64,000 nt of DNA from Macrotis lagotis (taxonomy: Eukaryota > Chordata > Mammalia > Peramelemorphia > Peramelidae): contig NC_133658.1 in the NCBI RefSeq assembly GCF_037893015.1, forward strand, positions 253,957,826 to 254,021,825, written 5' to 3'. Made by a program: the position numbers and the translations under genes. This document shows, in pieces, positions 54,745-64,000 of the stretch (position 1 is its first letter; every line of letters starts with the position of its first letter). A model generated the notes under the pieces. The model worked only from the letters and a program-made list of their open reading frames with translations. It was not told the DNA's origin and searched no databases.

Positions 54745-54870
54745 CTGCCCTGGTCAGACATCCTCTAGCATACTGTATTCAGTTCTGAGTGCCACATTTT
54801 AGGAAGAATAGGAGTATGTCCAGAAGAGGGGGTTGGTGGCCATGCTGAAAAAGGATTGGTTTAAAAAAAG
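54745..54870 (+). repeat. CR1/L3 fragment
   Basis: 'actgtattcagttctgagtg' and 'atgtccagaagagggggttg' are diagnostic of the CR1/L3 3' half. Confidence 0.7.
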
Positions 54871-55344
54871 CAAACCAGAAACCTGGTATGAGAAGACTAA
54901 CATTTTCCCTGATGCATCATCTTTCCTCCCACTCACACCATGGTAGGCTTTACCTAAAAGAAGACAAAGCTGCCCCCCAGGTATGATTGGCCTTGACTTG
55001 ACTGACACATCTTCCACCCTGCTTTCCCTTCCAGTCATTGTGAAGTAGACATAAGACAGTGCTGTTCTTGGGACCTGATTGGCTCTGGCTTCTTGATATG
55101 ATTTCCTGATCATCTAAGGCCATAAAAATTCTAGCCACCTAGAGCCTGGGACTTTCAGACTTAGTGGATGCCTCAGGTCATGTCTCCTGATGACCCATTG
55201 TCCAGATATGTTTCCAGAAGGAAATAAGAGGAAAGTTGAATCTGGAAAAGTGCCATCATTTCCTCATCACATGATTGCTCTGTTAGGGCAAAGAAAACCT
55301 CCTTTTTTTCAGTGTTCAATGTGCTTCAATTAATCCCAGCATCA
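54871..55344. other. Unassigned
   Basis: Two overlapping minus-strand frames of 104 and 62 codons cover this area. Their sequences show no recognised domain. Confidence 0.35.
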
Positions 55345-55720
55345 AATCTGGCACTAGAGTCATCCAGTACTGGAAGGTGTTTGACCTGGAGAAGAGATGG
55401 CTTGGGGACAATATGACTGCTGTATTTGGGGACTTGTGAAAAAGGAATTAGACTTGTTTTCCTTGGCCTCAGAAAACAGAAGGAGGAGCAATATGTTCAA
55501 ATTAGATTTTGGTGTAATATAAGGAAAATTTTTTAAAAATGAAAAGTCCCAAATTGGAACATGCTACCATGGGGGGATAGATAGTTTCTCTTCATTTGAA
55601 GTTCCATGGGGATGTCCACTTGAATTGAATGTCCACTTATTAGAGATATTAAGAGAATTTTGTTCAGGAATGGGATGAATTAGGTGATCCCTGAGATTTC
55701 TTCCAACTCTGATGTGATAA
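55345..55720 (+). repeat. CR1/L3 3' end
   Basis: 'gacctggagaagagatggct', 'ggaattagacttgttttcct' and 'ggaatgggatgaattaggtg' plus 'atccctgagatttcttccaa' are in order. Confidence 0.8.
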
Positions 55721-55947
55721 CTAATTTGAAAAATCAATCTGTATAAAGATTTCATGGAAATCAATGGATTAATCTGATACTCCTCTCCATTAATACATTT
55801 ACATTCTAACAGGACTTTAGAAACTAATGACAAATCAAAGCTTTAATTGGTGGTCACAATTTTTAGCTCTTTGTGGAAGACAGATAGGGAAGACATAGAA
55901 ATTGACATAGAAGTCAGGTCCTGCTTGCTATAATGTACTTCAAAAGG

Positions 55948-56318
55948 TTTTCCTTAAATCAACAAGTATTTAAGAGCCTATGATGAACCAGTCACTGTGC
56001 TAAAGGCCAAGAATACAATGAAAGACAAAAAACATCCCTTCTTTCAAAGAGCTCATAATCTAATGGAGAAGGAAACATGTAAACAATCACTAACTGGAAT
56101 ATAGAATAAAATCCAAGATATCAGGGAATGAAGGAAAAGTCAAACAGAGGATTTATATTGGATCCTCAAGATAATAGGGAATCACTGGAGTTTATTGAAT
56201 GGGAATGGAGGGGAATGAGATAGGTTAGACCTGGGTTACAGTAGGGAGACATTTGAATCAGGAAGACCAACCAGAAGGTGATTTGAAGTAGTCTAGGTAT
56301 CAGGTGATGAGGGCTGGC
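55948..56318 (-). repeat. Inverted-repeat arm A (L2 3' end, antisense)
   Basis: 371 bp whose complement matches 59,293-59,664 with three substitutions and one 1-bp indel. Most of the arm is complemented L2 ('taagagcctatgatgaacca', 'taatagggaatcactggagt'). L2-like sequence seems to continue inward past 56,318, which suggests that this arm is the original. Confidence 0.93.
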
Positions 56319-56351
56319 TACACTGAAAGCCTGAAAGCTGTAGTGACAATC

Positions 56352-56354
<3 letters not shown>

Positions 56355-56412
<58 letters not shown>
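56355..56412. repeat. (CA)n microsatellite
   Basis: 29 CA units just upstream of the RTE element. Frames reading through give poly-VC and are artefacts. Confidence 0.97.
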
Positions 56413-56414
<2 letters not shown>

Positions 56415-56777
56415 TGGCCCAAACCCTAGGGTCATTTCCCCAATGAAAGCAGCATTGGGATTTGGTAACCTCCTTGGTGTCTGAACAATCCTTTTTAAGG
56501 ATCACACTGCTCTCACTTCCTGGTGTCTGGAAGGAGCTAATAAGGATGCTTAAAAATTGTCTGCTAACCCAACCCTTGCCTGATTATCTTGGTAGGTGGA
56601 GATCCCATCCTGCAATCAAGACATAAAAAAAGTACAAAAACTTTTTCAAAGTTTTCTACTCACCATTGGAGCATGGAATGTGTACACACTCATAGACAAC
56701 ACAATATCCAATAGACTAAAAGACAAAAAGCTCTTGTTGCAAGAGAACTCAGCAGGTATCATATCCAAAAAATAGCC

Positions 56778-56969
56778 TTGAGTGAAACAAGGCTGGAAAA
56801 TGAAGGTCAGTTTACTGAAGTCAGAGCTGGATACATGTTTTTCTGGAGTGACCTCAGGGAAATGGAGCACTATGAAGCTAGGGTAGGTTTTGCAAACAAA
56901 ACTAATCTAGTCAACAAGCTTGAATGCCTACCCAAAGGAGTGAATAGGCTCATGACAATGAGACTGTAG
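56778..56969 (+). pseudogene. RTE endonuclease fragment
   Basis: A 63-codon frame starting at MSETRL, an APE-type endonuclease motif in which E is catalytic. It continues with GQFTEVRAGYMFFWS and LVNKLECLPKGVNRLMTMRL. The methionine replaces an ordinary residue of the ancestral protein and is not a true start. It is part of the RTE element. Confidence 0.75.
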
Positions 56970-57887
56970 GGAAACACCACATCGCCATCATCAGTGGCAT
57001 GATGAGCCCTGATGAAATCAAAGAAAAATTTTATGAAGACCTGAAGATCCTTATCATCAATGTACCAAAAGAGAACAAACAAGCCTGTAATATTAGAGTA
57101 GGCTCAGACTACCAGACATGGCAGGGAGGAATGGAGTTGGAAACAGCAACAGCAATTGAAATTTACTACTGAAGCTCTGTGCATCTCATGACCTCATCAC
57201 AAGCACTGTCTTCTGTTTATCTAAATGCTTAAAACTTCCTGAATGTACCCTCTCAGCAAACTTGTCTTCTAATAGACTAAATGATTGTAAGGAGAAGAGA
57301 CAAAGAGGATGAGATTTACAAGGTAGGGGCCCATTGTGCATCCAAAAAGTGACCGAAATTTTCCAGGTTATATGGCATGAAGAGGTTATCTCCTAAGAAT
57401 TCAAGGATGCTTCCATTGTTCATCTCTATAAAGGTAAAGGGATACACAGAAGATTCTAAAACTCCTGACATAAAAAAGGCAAAGAGAATAGATTGTCCTG
57501 TAGCAATCACAAAAGGATTTCTCTCTTACTCATTTCTGATAAGATTCTAGCCAGAATCTTTCACCTTGAAGATGGTCACTTTTCTGAAAGCTTGTGTGGC
57601 TTCAGAAAGGGCTGAGGAACAGTTGATATGGTGTTGTTGCCGACAACTCCAGGAAAAATGTAAGAAGCAGAATAGAGGTCTGTAAAAGACAAAGACCAAG
57701 GTCTCTGATAACATCAGTGATGAGAGCTTATTGAAAATATGTTACAACGTAGTTGCCTGGAGAAGTTCATCAGTAATGTGCGGCAATTTCATGGGCATGC
57801 TTGCCTGGCTTCTGGATAGTGGACCATGCTCCCATGATTTCCTGGAGTGAAGCAAGGTTATATCCTTGATCTCATGCTTTTTTTAGT

Positions 57888-58079
57888 ATGATATTTTTAT
57901 CCAGGTTCATCAAGGTCAGCTACCACACTAACAGCAAATTTTTTAATTTGAAAAGACTACAAGCCAAGACCAAGGTGGAGGGAGAGTTGGTGCATGATCT
58001 TATGTTTACAGATGATCTGAAGCTGAGATGTAACAAAATAAGGATCGATTCCCTGCTGCTTGTGCTAATTTTATTCTAA
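57888..58079 (+). pseudogene. RTE reverse-transcriptase catalytic-box fragment
   Basis: A 63-codon frame with FNLKRLQAKTKVEGELVHDLM followed by FTDDLKL. Both catalytic aspartates of the (F/Y)xDD box are kept, but sequence on both sides is frameshifted. The homologous piece at 60,135-60,345 reads FEND instead. Confidence 0.75.
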
Positions 58080-58983
58080 CAACACCAAGAAAACAAAGTA
58101 CACCATCAGTCAGCATCACACCATGGAACCATGATTACAGCAAATGTAGAAGTTTTGAATATTATAGATAAGTTTACTTACCTAGGCAGTGTACTTTACA
58201 GGGAAGTTCACATTTGATCATGAGGTTGATACACGTATTGCTAGAGCTAGCTCAATATTTGGGAATCTCCAAAAGAAAGTGTGGGAGAGAAGACATATTA
58301 GCTTCATTATCAAACTGAAAGTCTAAAGAGCCATTGTGCTGACCTCAATGCTAGTATGCCTGTGAAACCTAAACAGTCTACCAACATCACACCAGGAAAC
58401 TGAATCACTTCCATTTAAATTGTTTTAGGAAAATTGTAAAGATCACTTGGCAGAAGAAGATACCAGACACTGAGGTCCTTTCTTGTACTAAACTGCCAAG
58501 CATTTGAACATTATTATTGAGAGTTCAGCTACGATGGACTGGGCTCGTTGTTTGAATGCCAGGTGTATACTTGCCAAAATGACAATTTTATGGTGAACTC
58601 ACACTGGGCAAGCATCCACAAGGGGATCAGAAGAAATGATACAGGGACATCCTGAAGGTCTCTCTTAAGAACTTTGGAACTGATTGCCAGCATAGACACA
58701 GTAGCACAGGATTGTCCAGCACGATGTACCTTCATCAAAGAGGGTGCTGTGCTCTATGAGCAACGCAGAACTGAAGCAGCTCAAAGTAATTGGGAGATAT
58801 GTAAGTTTAGAGGGAGTGCTCCCAATGTTCACATGAACTATTTGTGCTCGACCAGTGATAGAGTATTCCAAGCTCATATTAATCTGATCAGTCACAATCA
58901 GACACACTGTAATTCATCTCTAACGTAGTGAAGTTATTTTGGTCTTCTTTGATAACAAAGGACAAGAACTAACCAACCAACAA

Positions 58984-59180
58984 CAGCTTGGCACAGTGGA
59001 AAGAGTGCTGAGTCTCCTTGGCCAAATTATTTAATCCTTTTTGCCTTAGTTCCTCATCTATCAAATGAGCTGGAGAAGAGGAAATGACAAACCACTCCAG
59101 CATCTTTTCCAAGAAAACCCCAAATGGGGTCACAACAAGTTGGATATGACAAAAAAGACTCAACAACAGCAAGAACAAAT
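58984..59180 (+). repeat. MAR1-type SINE
   Basis: 'cagcttggcacagtggaaag', 'aaatgagctggagaagagga' and 'gggtcacaacaagttggata'. The part between head and body is shortened. Confidence 0.8.
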
Positions 59181-59182
59181 CC

Positions 59183-59223
<41 letters not shown>

Positions 59224-59240
59224 ATCTATCTATCTATCTG
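59183..59240. repeat. (TATC)n microsatellite
   Basis: About 14 CTAT units, one irregular. It sits at the A-rich end of the SINE. Confidence 0.96.
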
Positions 59241-59292
59241 CATGTGTATATATACATACTCCTTTTTCTCCTGTAATACATATTATTCTCTT

Positions 59293-59664
59293 GCCAGCCC
59301 TCATCACCTGATACCTAGACTACTTCAAATCACCTTCTGGTTGGTCTTCCTGATTCAAATGTCTCCCTACTGTAACCCAGGTCTAACCTATCTCATTCCC
59401 CTCCATTCCCATTCAATAAACTCCAGTGGTTCCCTATTATCTTGAGGATCCAATATAAAATCCTCTGTTTGACTTTTCCTTCATTCCCTGATATCTTGGA
59501 TTTTATTCTATATTCCAGTTAGTGATTGTTTACATGTTTCCTTCTCCATTAGATTATGAGCTCTTTGAAAGAAGGGATGTTTTTTGTCTTTTGTTGTATT
59601 CTTGGCCTTTAGCACAGTGACTGGTTCATCATAGGCTCTTAAATACTTGTTGATTTAAGGAAAA
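59293..59664 (+). repeat. Inverted-repeat arm B (L2 3' end, sense)
   Basis: 372 bp, the complement of arm A at about 99% identity. Reading plus, it shows 'attcaataaactccagtggt', 'gttttttgtcttttgttgta' and 'tagcacagtgactggttcat'. Homology stops sharply at both ends. The outer 8 bases beyond the L2 terminus (aaggaaaa) are shared with arm A. Confidence 0.93.
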
Positions 59665-59869
59665 ATTAGGTTTGTCAAGGTAAAGGAACTCTTCAAGAGT
59701 CATAGCTAGTTCACTGTAATTCAAGTATTCTAATTTTAAATTGAGTAAAGATTGAGTTCCTTCCAATAAGGAGTTTACATTATAATTAGGAAGGAAAAAT
59801 TCCCCTATTTATGGTCATTATTTTTATTGGTAATGATGATAATGAAGAAAATAAATTGGATGAACAGAA

Positions 59870-60000
59870 TTTAAGGCTTTGAATGAATTGAATGAAAGGT
59901 CATATGTGCCTGCTTCTAGGCTATGAGTTAGAGGTACAAATATAAAAATCAAACCAGTCCCTGTCCTAAAAGAGCTTACTTTCTAATAAGGGAAGAAACC
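59870..60000 (-). repeat. L2 3' fragment, antisense
   Basis: 'cagtccctgtcctaaaagag' and 'cttactttctaataagggaa' in complemented L2 order. Confidence 0.6.
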
Positions 60001-60134
60001 CTACTGGGGAGGGGTATTTTGACCTCATAAATCATGAGGTTCATGGTTCTACATATTATTGGTTTGTTTCTGACTGATGGAGTATTTGTGTTTTCTTGGT
60101 GTTAATTGTTAGAACAAAATTAGTGCAAGTAGCA

Positions 60135-60345
60135 GAGAACTGATCCATACTTTGCTGAATATCTTCAGATCATTTTCAAACAGCAGATCATGCACCAACA
60201 CTCCCTCCACTTTGGTCTTGGCTTGTAGCCTTTTCAAGTTAAAGAACTTGCTGTCAGTCCAGTAGCTGACCTTGATGAACATAGGTTCAAGGGATTTGAT
60301 AACACGGCTGAAAACACCATACTAAAAAAACATGGGATCATCCAA
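60135..60345 (-). pseudogene. RTE reverse-transcriptase fragment with altered catalytic box
   Basis: The complement encodes FFNLKRLQAKTK followed by VHDLLFENDLK, the same region as 57,900-58,020. The box reads FEND (60,169-60,180), so the first catalytic aspartate is asparagine. It is a short isolated piece without the rest of the LINE. Confidence 0.75.
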
Positions 60346-60820
60346 CTTATTGATTCATCTTGTCTAGGAATGGCAGTGTTTTCAATCTAGTGTCCCTGTG
60401 GTATCACAGTACAAGTATTTTATACTCATTCAGTAGAAACTAAGCCTGAGAAATGTTAACTGGCTCACAGCCATACAACCAGAACCAATACAAATTCAAC
60501 ATTTATTAAATGCCTAGTCCATGTGCTAGGGTAAATGATAAAGTTTAGATGAGACAAAGCTGCCCTCCTTGAGTTTGCTATTGGAGAATGCAATACAATT
60601 ATAACAATAATTAAGGAGTTGGAGAAGATGACTTCTGAGGTCCCCTCAAAGTCAAAACCCATGATTCTAAAATAATGATTAGAGGAGTCCAAAAGGAAGT
60701 GATTTGTGTGATGTGGGTATATGGAATGACATCAAAGAAGGCTATAGGGAGAAGATAAGTGGAGATTTGAACCCAGATCTCCTAACTTCAGGTCCAGCCT
60801 TCTGTTCACAGTATTGTAAT
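60346..60820 (-). repeat. L2 tail (60,480-60,605) and MIR scraps
   Basis: 'caacatttattaaatgccta' and 'ctccttgagtttgctattgg' give a complemented L2. 'gatttgaacccagatctcct' at about 60,763 gives a complemented MIR head. Confidence 0.6.
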
Positions 60821-60899
60821 ACAGAAAATAGTAATCACAAAGCCTGGAAGTTCTCCATTTCTTGTTTTGTCCTGAGGACTGTCTCTGCTTAGCAAAGTT

Positions 60900-61240
60900 T
60901 CAATTAGGAGAGAAATTCAGTTCCTGATGAGTCCTGCGTGGGAGAGAGGGGCCCACTGTCTGGGTTTCAGTTTGGCTGGCTCTTGCCAACATGGTGAAAT
61001 CATCAATATATGATTAAGAGCACAGCAACCCAGAACCACAGATGGCAGCTGGGACAAGCTGGAAAGCAAGAGCATATGGCATCTGACTAATGTTTGTTGC
61101 AGGAGCAGGGCCAGCAAAGTTCTGAATGTAGATTTGGTTTACCCAGGTTTTGCTGCCATATCTCACATACCAAAGTGGGTGGATTAAAAACCAAAAAAAA
61201 ATCCCCATAAAATAAAAAAGCATCTTGATGGCTCATTCAA
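60900..61240. other. Unassigned, moderately GC-rich
   Basis: No repeat or gene recognised. Frames at 60,917-61,223 (minus) have no domain. See findings. Confidence 0.3.
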
Positions 61241-61254
61241 CTTCCCAAGGAAGA

Positions 61255-61440
61255 TAGAGGGCAAGGTTGCAGGTTTGGAAGTACAAGGAGTCATAGAGAT
61301 CAGTTAGGAAAGAAAAACCTTCAGAGGCTCAGAGAGCATAAGTGATTTGTTCTAGATTACATAGGTCATAAACAACAAAGCCAAAATTCTTCCTTGGGTC
61401 CTTTGACTTGCAATCCAGTACATTTTCTCCTATATGACAT
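61255..61440 (-). repeat. MIR3/THER1-type SINE
   Basis: 'tttggaagtacaaggagtca' and 'ttgttctagattacataggt' are in complemented order. Confidence 0.6.
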
Positions 61441-61934
61441 GATCTCATGGCATCATTTTAAAAGTGAAGTGGTTAGTCTTTGGGGATGGTTGAGAAATCT
61501 ATTGGAGGGCTCAAGCAAAGGCTGAATGGTCATTTGTCAAAATCTAATATGACATCTGAGGACACTTTTAGGTCTAAAATGTGCAATTTGATGGGAGGGG
61601 GACATAGGAGGGGGAAAATTGGCTCTTTGACTAGTTCTTTCCCACAAGGCATATCTCCAGGGGTCTAGAGAATAACTTGCATTTGTAAAAAAAGGTGGGA
61701 GGGTAATAGCTTCAACCACTGTTCCCCAATTTCATCTCTGGTTCTGCCTGATTTTCTGACCATCAGAAAAGGGATGGTGTCTAGTGGTTTACACTTAAGT
61801 TCTACAGAATTATTTACAGTTTGCACCTCTCATTCATTTCATATATGATTCAAACAATTATAAAGTGAATATTATATATTATGATTCAAACTTTAGCTAC
61901 TACCCTTATTCATTGTGATCATAGGTTCTTCGTA
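61441..61934. other. No gene; short CR1/L3-like scrap at 61,490-61,560
   Basis: 'gctcaagcaaaggctgaatg' plus 'gtcatttgtca' resembles the CR1/L3 3' end. The rest is unassigned. Confidence 0.4.
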
Positions 61935-62060
61935 AGTTCTTCTTCTGTAAAATAAGGATACTATTACTTGTGCTACCTATCTCACAAGGTTGTTATAAGG
62001 AAATCACTTTATAAACTTTAAAGAACTATGAAAATGGAAACTATTATTATATTAGCATTA
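61935..62060 (+). repeat. MIR 3' half
   Basis: 'ctgtaaaataaggatactat', 'gctacctatctcacaaggtt' and 'gttataaggaaatcacttta'. Confidence 0.75.
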
Positions 62061-62189
62061 TGTGGTTAGTCATTTTTATTCAGTAATAAATAAAAATAAC
62101 AACCTTTGTAACTGTGATTCTAATGAACAAGTTTTGGACAAGTTTTAAGCAGAAACAAATTTGTATTTTTTTCCTAAAACTATTAAAAT

Positions 62190-62640
62190 ATTCCTGATCT
62201 TAGAGTTAAAAGATCTGAGTTTGACTGTTGGTTCTGCTTTTCATTAATTAACATGTTGTTCAGTTGCATCTGACTCTCTATGACCCATTTGGGACTTTCT
62301 TGACAAAGATACTTGAGGGGTCTGACATTTCCTTCTCCAGTTCAGTTAACAGATGAGAAAACTGAGGCAAACAGGTTAAGTGACTTTCCCAGGATCATAT
62401 GGTTAGTAAGTGTCTGAAGTAAAATTTGAACTCAGTAATGAAACAAAAACTAAACCTAGGTCCAGTGCTCTATCTACTGTGTCACTTAGCTACCCACTAA
62501 CATAGGACAAATAATTTTTACCTTTTTTGCATCTTAGTTTCTTTATCTGTAGAATGAGCATAGTGACACTTGCTCTACTACATACTTTATAGATTTGACA
62601 TCTGGGTAAGCTTTAAAAAAAACTATAGAAAATTGCCTAT
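62190..62640 (+). repeat. MIR split by a MAR1 SINE
   Basis: The left part (62,190-62,253) has 'agatctgagtttgactgttg'. The right part (62,500-62,640) has 'cttagtttctttatctgtag'. The order is continuous around the inserted SINE. Confidence 0.65.
62254..62499 (-). mobile_element. MAR1-type CORE-SINE
   Basis: 'acatgttgttcagttgcatc', 'tttccttctccagttcagtt' and 'ctactgtgtcacttagctac' run from tail to head. A short 'taacat' is found at both ends. Confidence 0.9.
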
Positions 62641-62765
62641 TATCTCCTTGCCTAGACTGTAAATCCTTTGAGGGTAGGAACCAAACTATAATCTTTTTGA
62701 GTCCCCATAGTGCTTACTTTTGTATTGGGAATGTAATGCTCAAAATATATGATTGATTTCCTTTG
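62641..62765 (+). repeat. L2 tail
   Basis: 'cctagactgtaaatcctttg' then 'agggtaggaaccaaactata'. Confidence 0.65.
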
Positions 62766-62794
62766 TCACAGATATGTTTAAGATGACAAAATAC

Positions 62795-62945
62795 TGGGAC
62801 AGCTAGGTGGTGCAGTGGATAGAGCACCGGCCCTGGAGACAGGAGTACCTGAGTTCAAATCTGGCCTCAGACACTTAATAATTACCTAGCTGTGTGGCCT
62901 TGGACAAGCCACTTAACCCCATTGCCTTGCAAAAACCTAAAAAAA
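62795..62945 (+). mobile_element. WSINE1-like SINE with 15-bp target-site duplication
   Basis: Very well-preserved full-length copy ('gggacagctaggtggtgcag' to 'attgccttgcaaaaacctaa'). The flanks AAGATGACAAAATAC (62,780-62,794) and AAGATGATAAAATAC (62,946-62,960) differ at one base. It is probably among the youngest insertions here. Confidence 0.96.
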
Positions 62946-62954
62946 AAGATGATA

Positions 62955-63140
62955 AAATACCAGAACTGGCATGGACCTCAGAGACAAGTTAGAACAACCC
63001 CTACATCTCACAGATCAGAGAACTGAGATCCAGAGAAAAGAAGTCATTTGACTATAGTCACAAAGGTGGTATATTGCAAAGCAGAGATCTGATCCCAAAG
63101 TTTTTGATTCTAGACTCAATATTCTCTCTACCACATCTTA
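62955..63140 (-). repeat. THER1/MIR3-type SINE
   Basis: 'ccagaactggcatggacctc' and 'cagatcagagaactgagatc' with a complemented B box. The WSINE at 62,795 landed at its edge. Confidence 0.7.
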
Positions 63141-63721
63141 GCCTAATATTCTCTGACTTAAGCTATTTATAGCCTGAAGAATTCAGGGAATAGTTTTCCT
63201 CTTTGGACTGTGAAAAAATGCTCTGAATGATACTGGTTGGGCTCAATGGGATTGTGGATGGCTTCATTATATGTTACTATATCTACCTCCTAGGTATCAA
63301 AATCAATCCTGTTTGTAGGACTAGAGAAATCCCAACCTGGAGTCTAGTATGACTTCCCATAATGTTGAACCATTGGGGAACATTTTTTGGGAAAGATTTC
63401 TAGAAACAGGTGAAGATCCTCCCTTCTGACTATACTCTATAGGTCAAGGCAAAATTTCTGATGATCTACTTAACTCTAGAACAAAGTCCCAAATTATCAC
63501 TGTGCCTCTGTCCAAGGTGACATCCTCCTTGAGTATATTAAAGATCCCGTGCATATTAAGACCACATATAAGGTTTGTTTCTTAACTTAGCCTAACAGTA
63601 AATCCTAAACTGAGATAAAATATGGATATTTGAAGAATCTTAGTCAATCCCACTATTTATTGTTATTGCTGAATCACTAACTGAACCAAAAGGCCTCTTC
63701 AACACCATGATAAAATGTAAG
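63141..63721. other. No recognisable feature
   Basis: Unassigned sequence without long frames. Confidence 0.45.
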
Positions 63722-63850
63722 GACGAAGTGCCTTCTGTGTGCTGGCCACTGTGCTAGACACTAAGGATACAGATACAGAAGTAAGATCCTCTAACGTGGA
63801 GGATCCAAAGTTTACGTGAGACAGAGTCTCTTAAAATGCTTGGAATTTAG
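63722..63850 (-). repeat. L2 tail, antisense
   Basis: 'tgtgtgctggccactgtgct' and 'agacactaaggatacagata'. Confidence 0.65.
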
Positions 63851-63854
63851 AGAT

Positions 63855-64000
63855 TATTGTGCAGTTGTTTCAGTCATGTCTGACTCTTCATGACTCCCAT
63901 TTAGGATTTTCTTGGCAAAAGTACTGAACTGGTTTGCCATTCTTCTGCTGCTCATTTTACAGATGAGAAACTGAGGCAAACAGGGTAAAGTGACTTGTCC
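63855..64000 (-). mobile_element. MAR1-type CORE-SINE, cut by the window end
   Basis: 'gttgtttcagtcatgtctga', 'gattttcttggcaaaagtac' and 'gatgagaaactgaggcaaac'. The head lies beyond the window. Confidence 0.9.

Larger units (their letters stand above)
56413..58980 (+). mobile_element. RTE-type LINE, nearly full length but inactive
   Basis: Domains in order: a 5' UTR ('aaaaattgtctgctaaccca'), an endonuclease start near 56,680 (TWNVCT-like), then SETRL at 56,778. Next is AGYMFFWSD, and KTNLVNKLECLPKGVNRLMTMRL to 56,969. The RT region has ASIVHLYKGKG at about 57,409 and CGFRKG at about 57,597. The catalytic box reads FTDDL at 58,005-58,019, where A is usual at the second position. A C-terminal finger-like stretch VFQAHINLISHNQTH lies at 58,863-58,907. 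The 3' end 'ggtcttctttgataacaaag' plus 'gacaagaac' is shared with RTESINEs. Many stops and frameshifts split it. Length is about 2.6 kb, and part of the endonuclease (WTDHR region) is missing. Confidence 0.85.

Noticed and set aside
54799..55138. 104-codon minus-strand frame as a possible exon
   Set aside because: It overlaps a CR1/L3 fragment at one end and has no domain, no conserved splice context and no supporting neighbour exon.
56166..59445. Near-identical protein fragments (TFWLVFLIQMSPYC...) at 56.2 kb (-) and 59.3 kb (+)
   Set aside because: Not a duplicated gene: the frames lie in the L2-derived inverted-repeat arms. They were useful only as a pointer to the inverted repeat.

Overview
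This window looks like ordinary gene-poor nuclear DNA from a marsupial. I found no convincing protein-coding exon, no tRNA or rRNA gene and no CpG island. The identification rests on the repeat complement read by eye. There are many CORE-SINEs of the MAR1 type, with a tail carrying the 'tcttggcaaagatactgga' motif or its complement. There are SINEs whose 3' end reads 'cccattgccttgcaaaaacc' plus an A-tract (WSINE1-like, which favours an Australian marsupial, possibly a dasyurid). There are SINEs with an RTE-type 3' end (RTESINE), marsupial L1 3' UTRs, long L2 and CR1/L3 pieces, and many MIR/THER1 fragments. Species cannot be fixed without a database search. The window could be intergenic or lie inside a large intron.

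Layout. 1-4.3 kb: L1 3' end, a SINE, MIR/L2 debris and a long (TCTCCC)n tract. 4.35-7.4 kb: a decayed, rearranged RTE-type LINE on the minus strand. 7.4-12.5 kb: MIR, L2 and CR1/L3 fragments and a GA/GT microsatellite block. 12.5-19 kb: two long plus-strand L2 elements, broken by L1 and SINE insertions, then two copies of an unclassified repeat. 19-25 kb: a degenerate minisatellite holding a 57-bp hAT remnant and an L1 piece, CR1/L3, L2, a small direct duplication and a third copy of the unclassified repeat. 25-28.5 kb: an RTESINE pair sharing a 99-bp inverted block, a hAT MITE, L1, and an RT-domain fragment of a second RTE-like lineage. 28.5-41.4 kb: mostly old SINE/LINE fragments. 41.47-44.8 kb: an L1 3' end carrying a complete ORF1-only L1 derivative (HAL1-like, with a 13-bp target-site duplication), which in turn carries a SINE. 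45-53.8 kb: MIR, L2, SINEs and an antisense L1/HAL1 ORF1 fragment. 53.9-54.5 kb: an internally deleted Tigger1-like DNA transposon. 55.9-59.7 kb: a second RTE-type LINE lying between two 371/372-bp inverted arms that are about 99% identical. 60-64 kb: a third RTE fragment, L2, MIR and SINEs.

No genes work together here. The content of interest is structural. Three separate short-range inversion or inverted-duplication events can be read directly: the 371-bp arms at 55,948/59,293, the 99-bp block at 25,358/26,088, and a flipped segment of about 63 bp inside the RTE element at 4,876. These, the full-length HAL1-like element, the Tigger1-like element and the three-copy unclassified repeat are the best leads. 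Repeat family names come from memory of consensus motifs, not from a search, and boundaries are approximate unless a target-site duplication is quoted.
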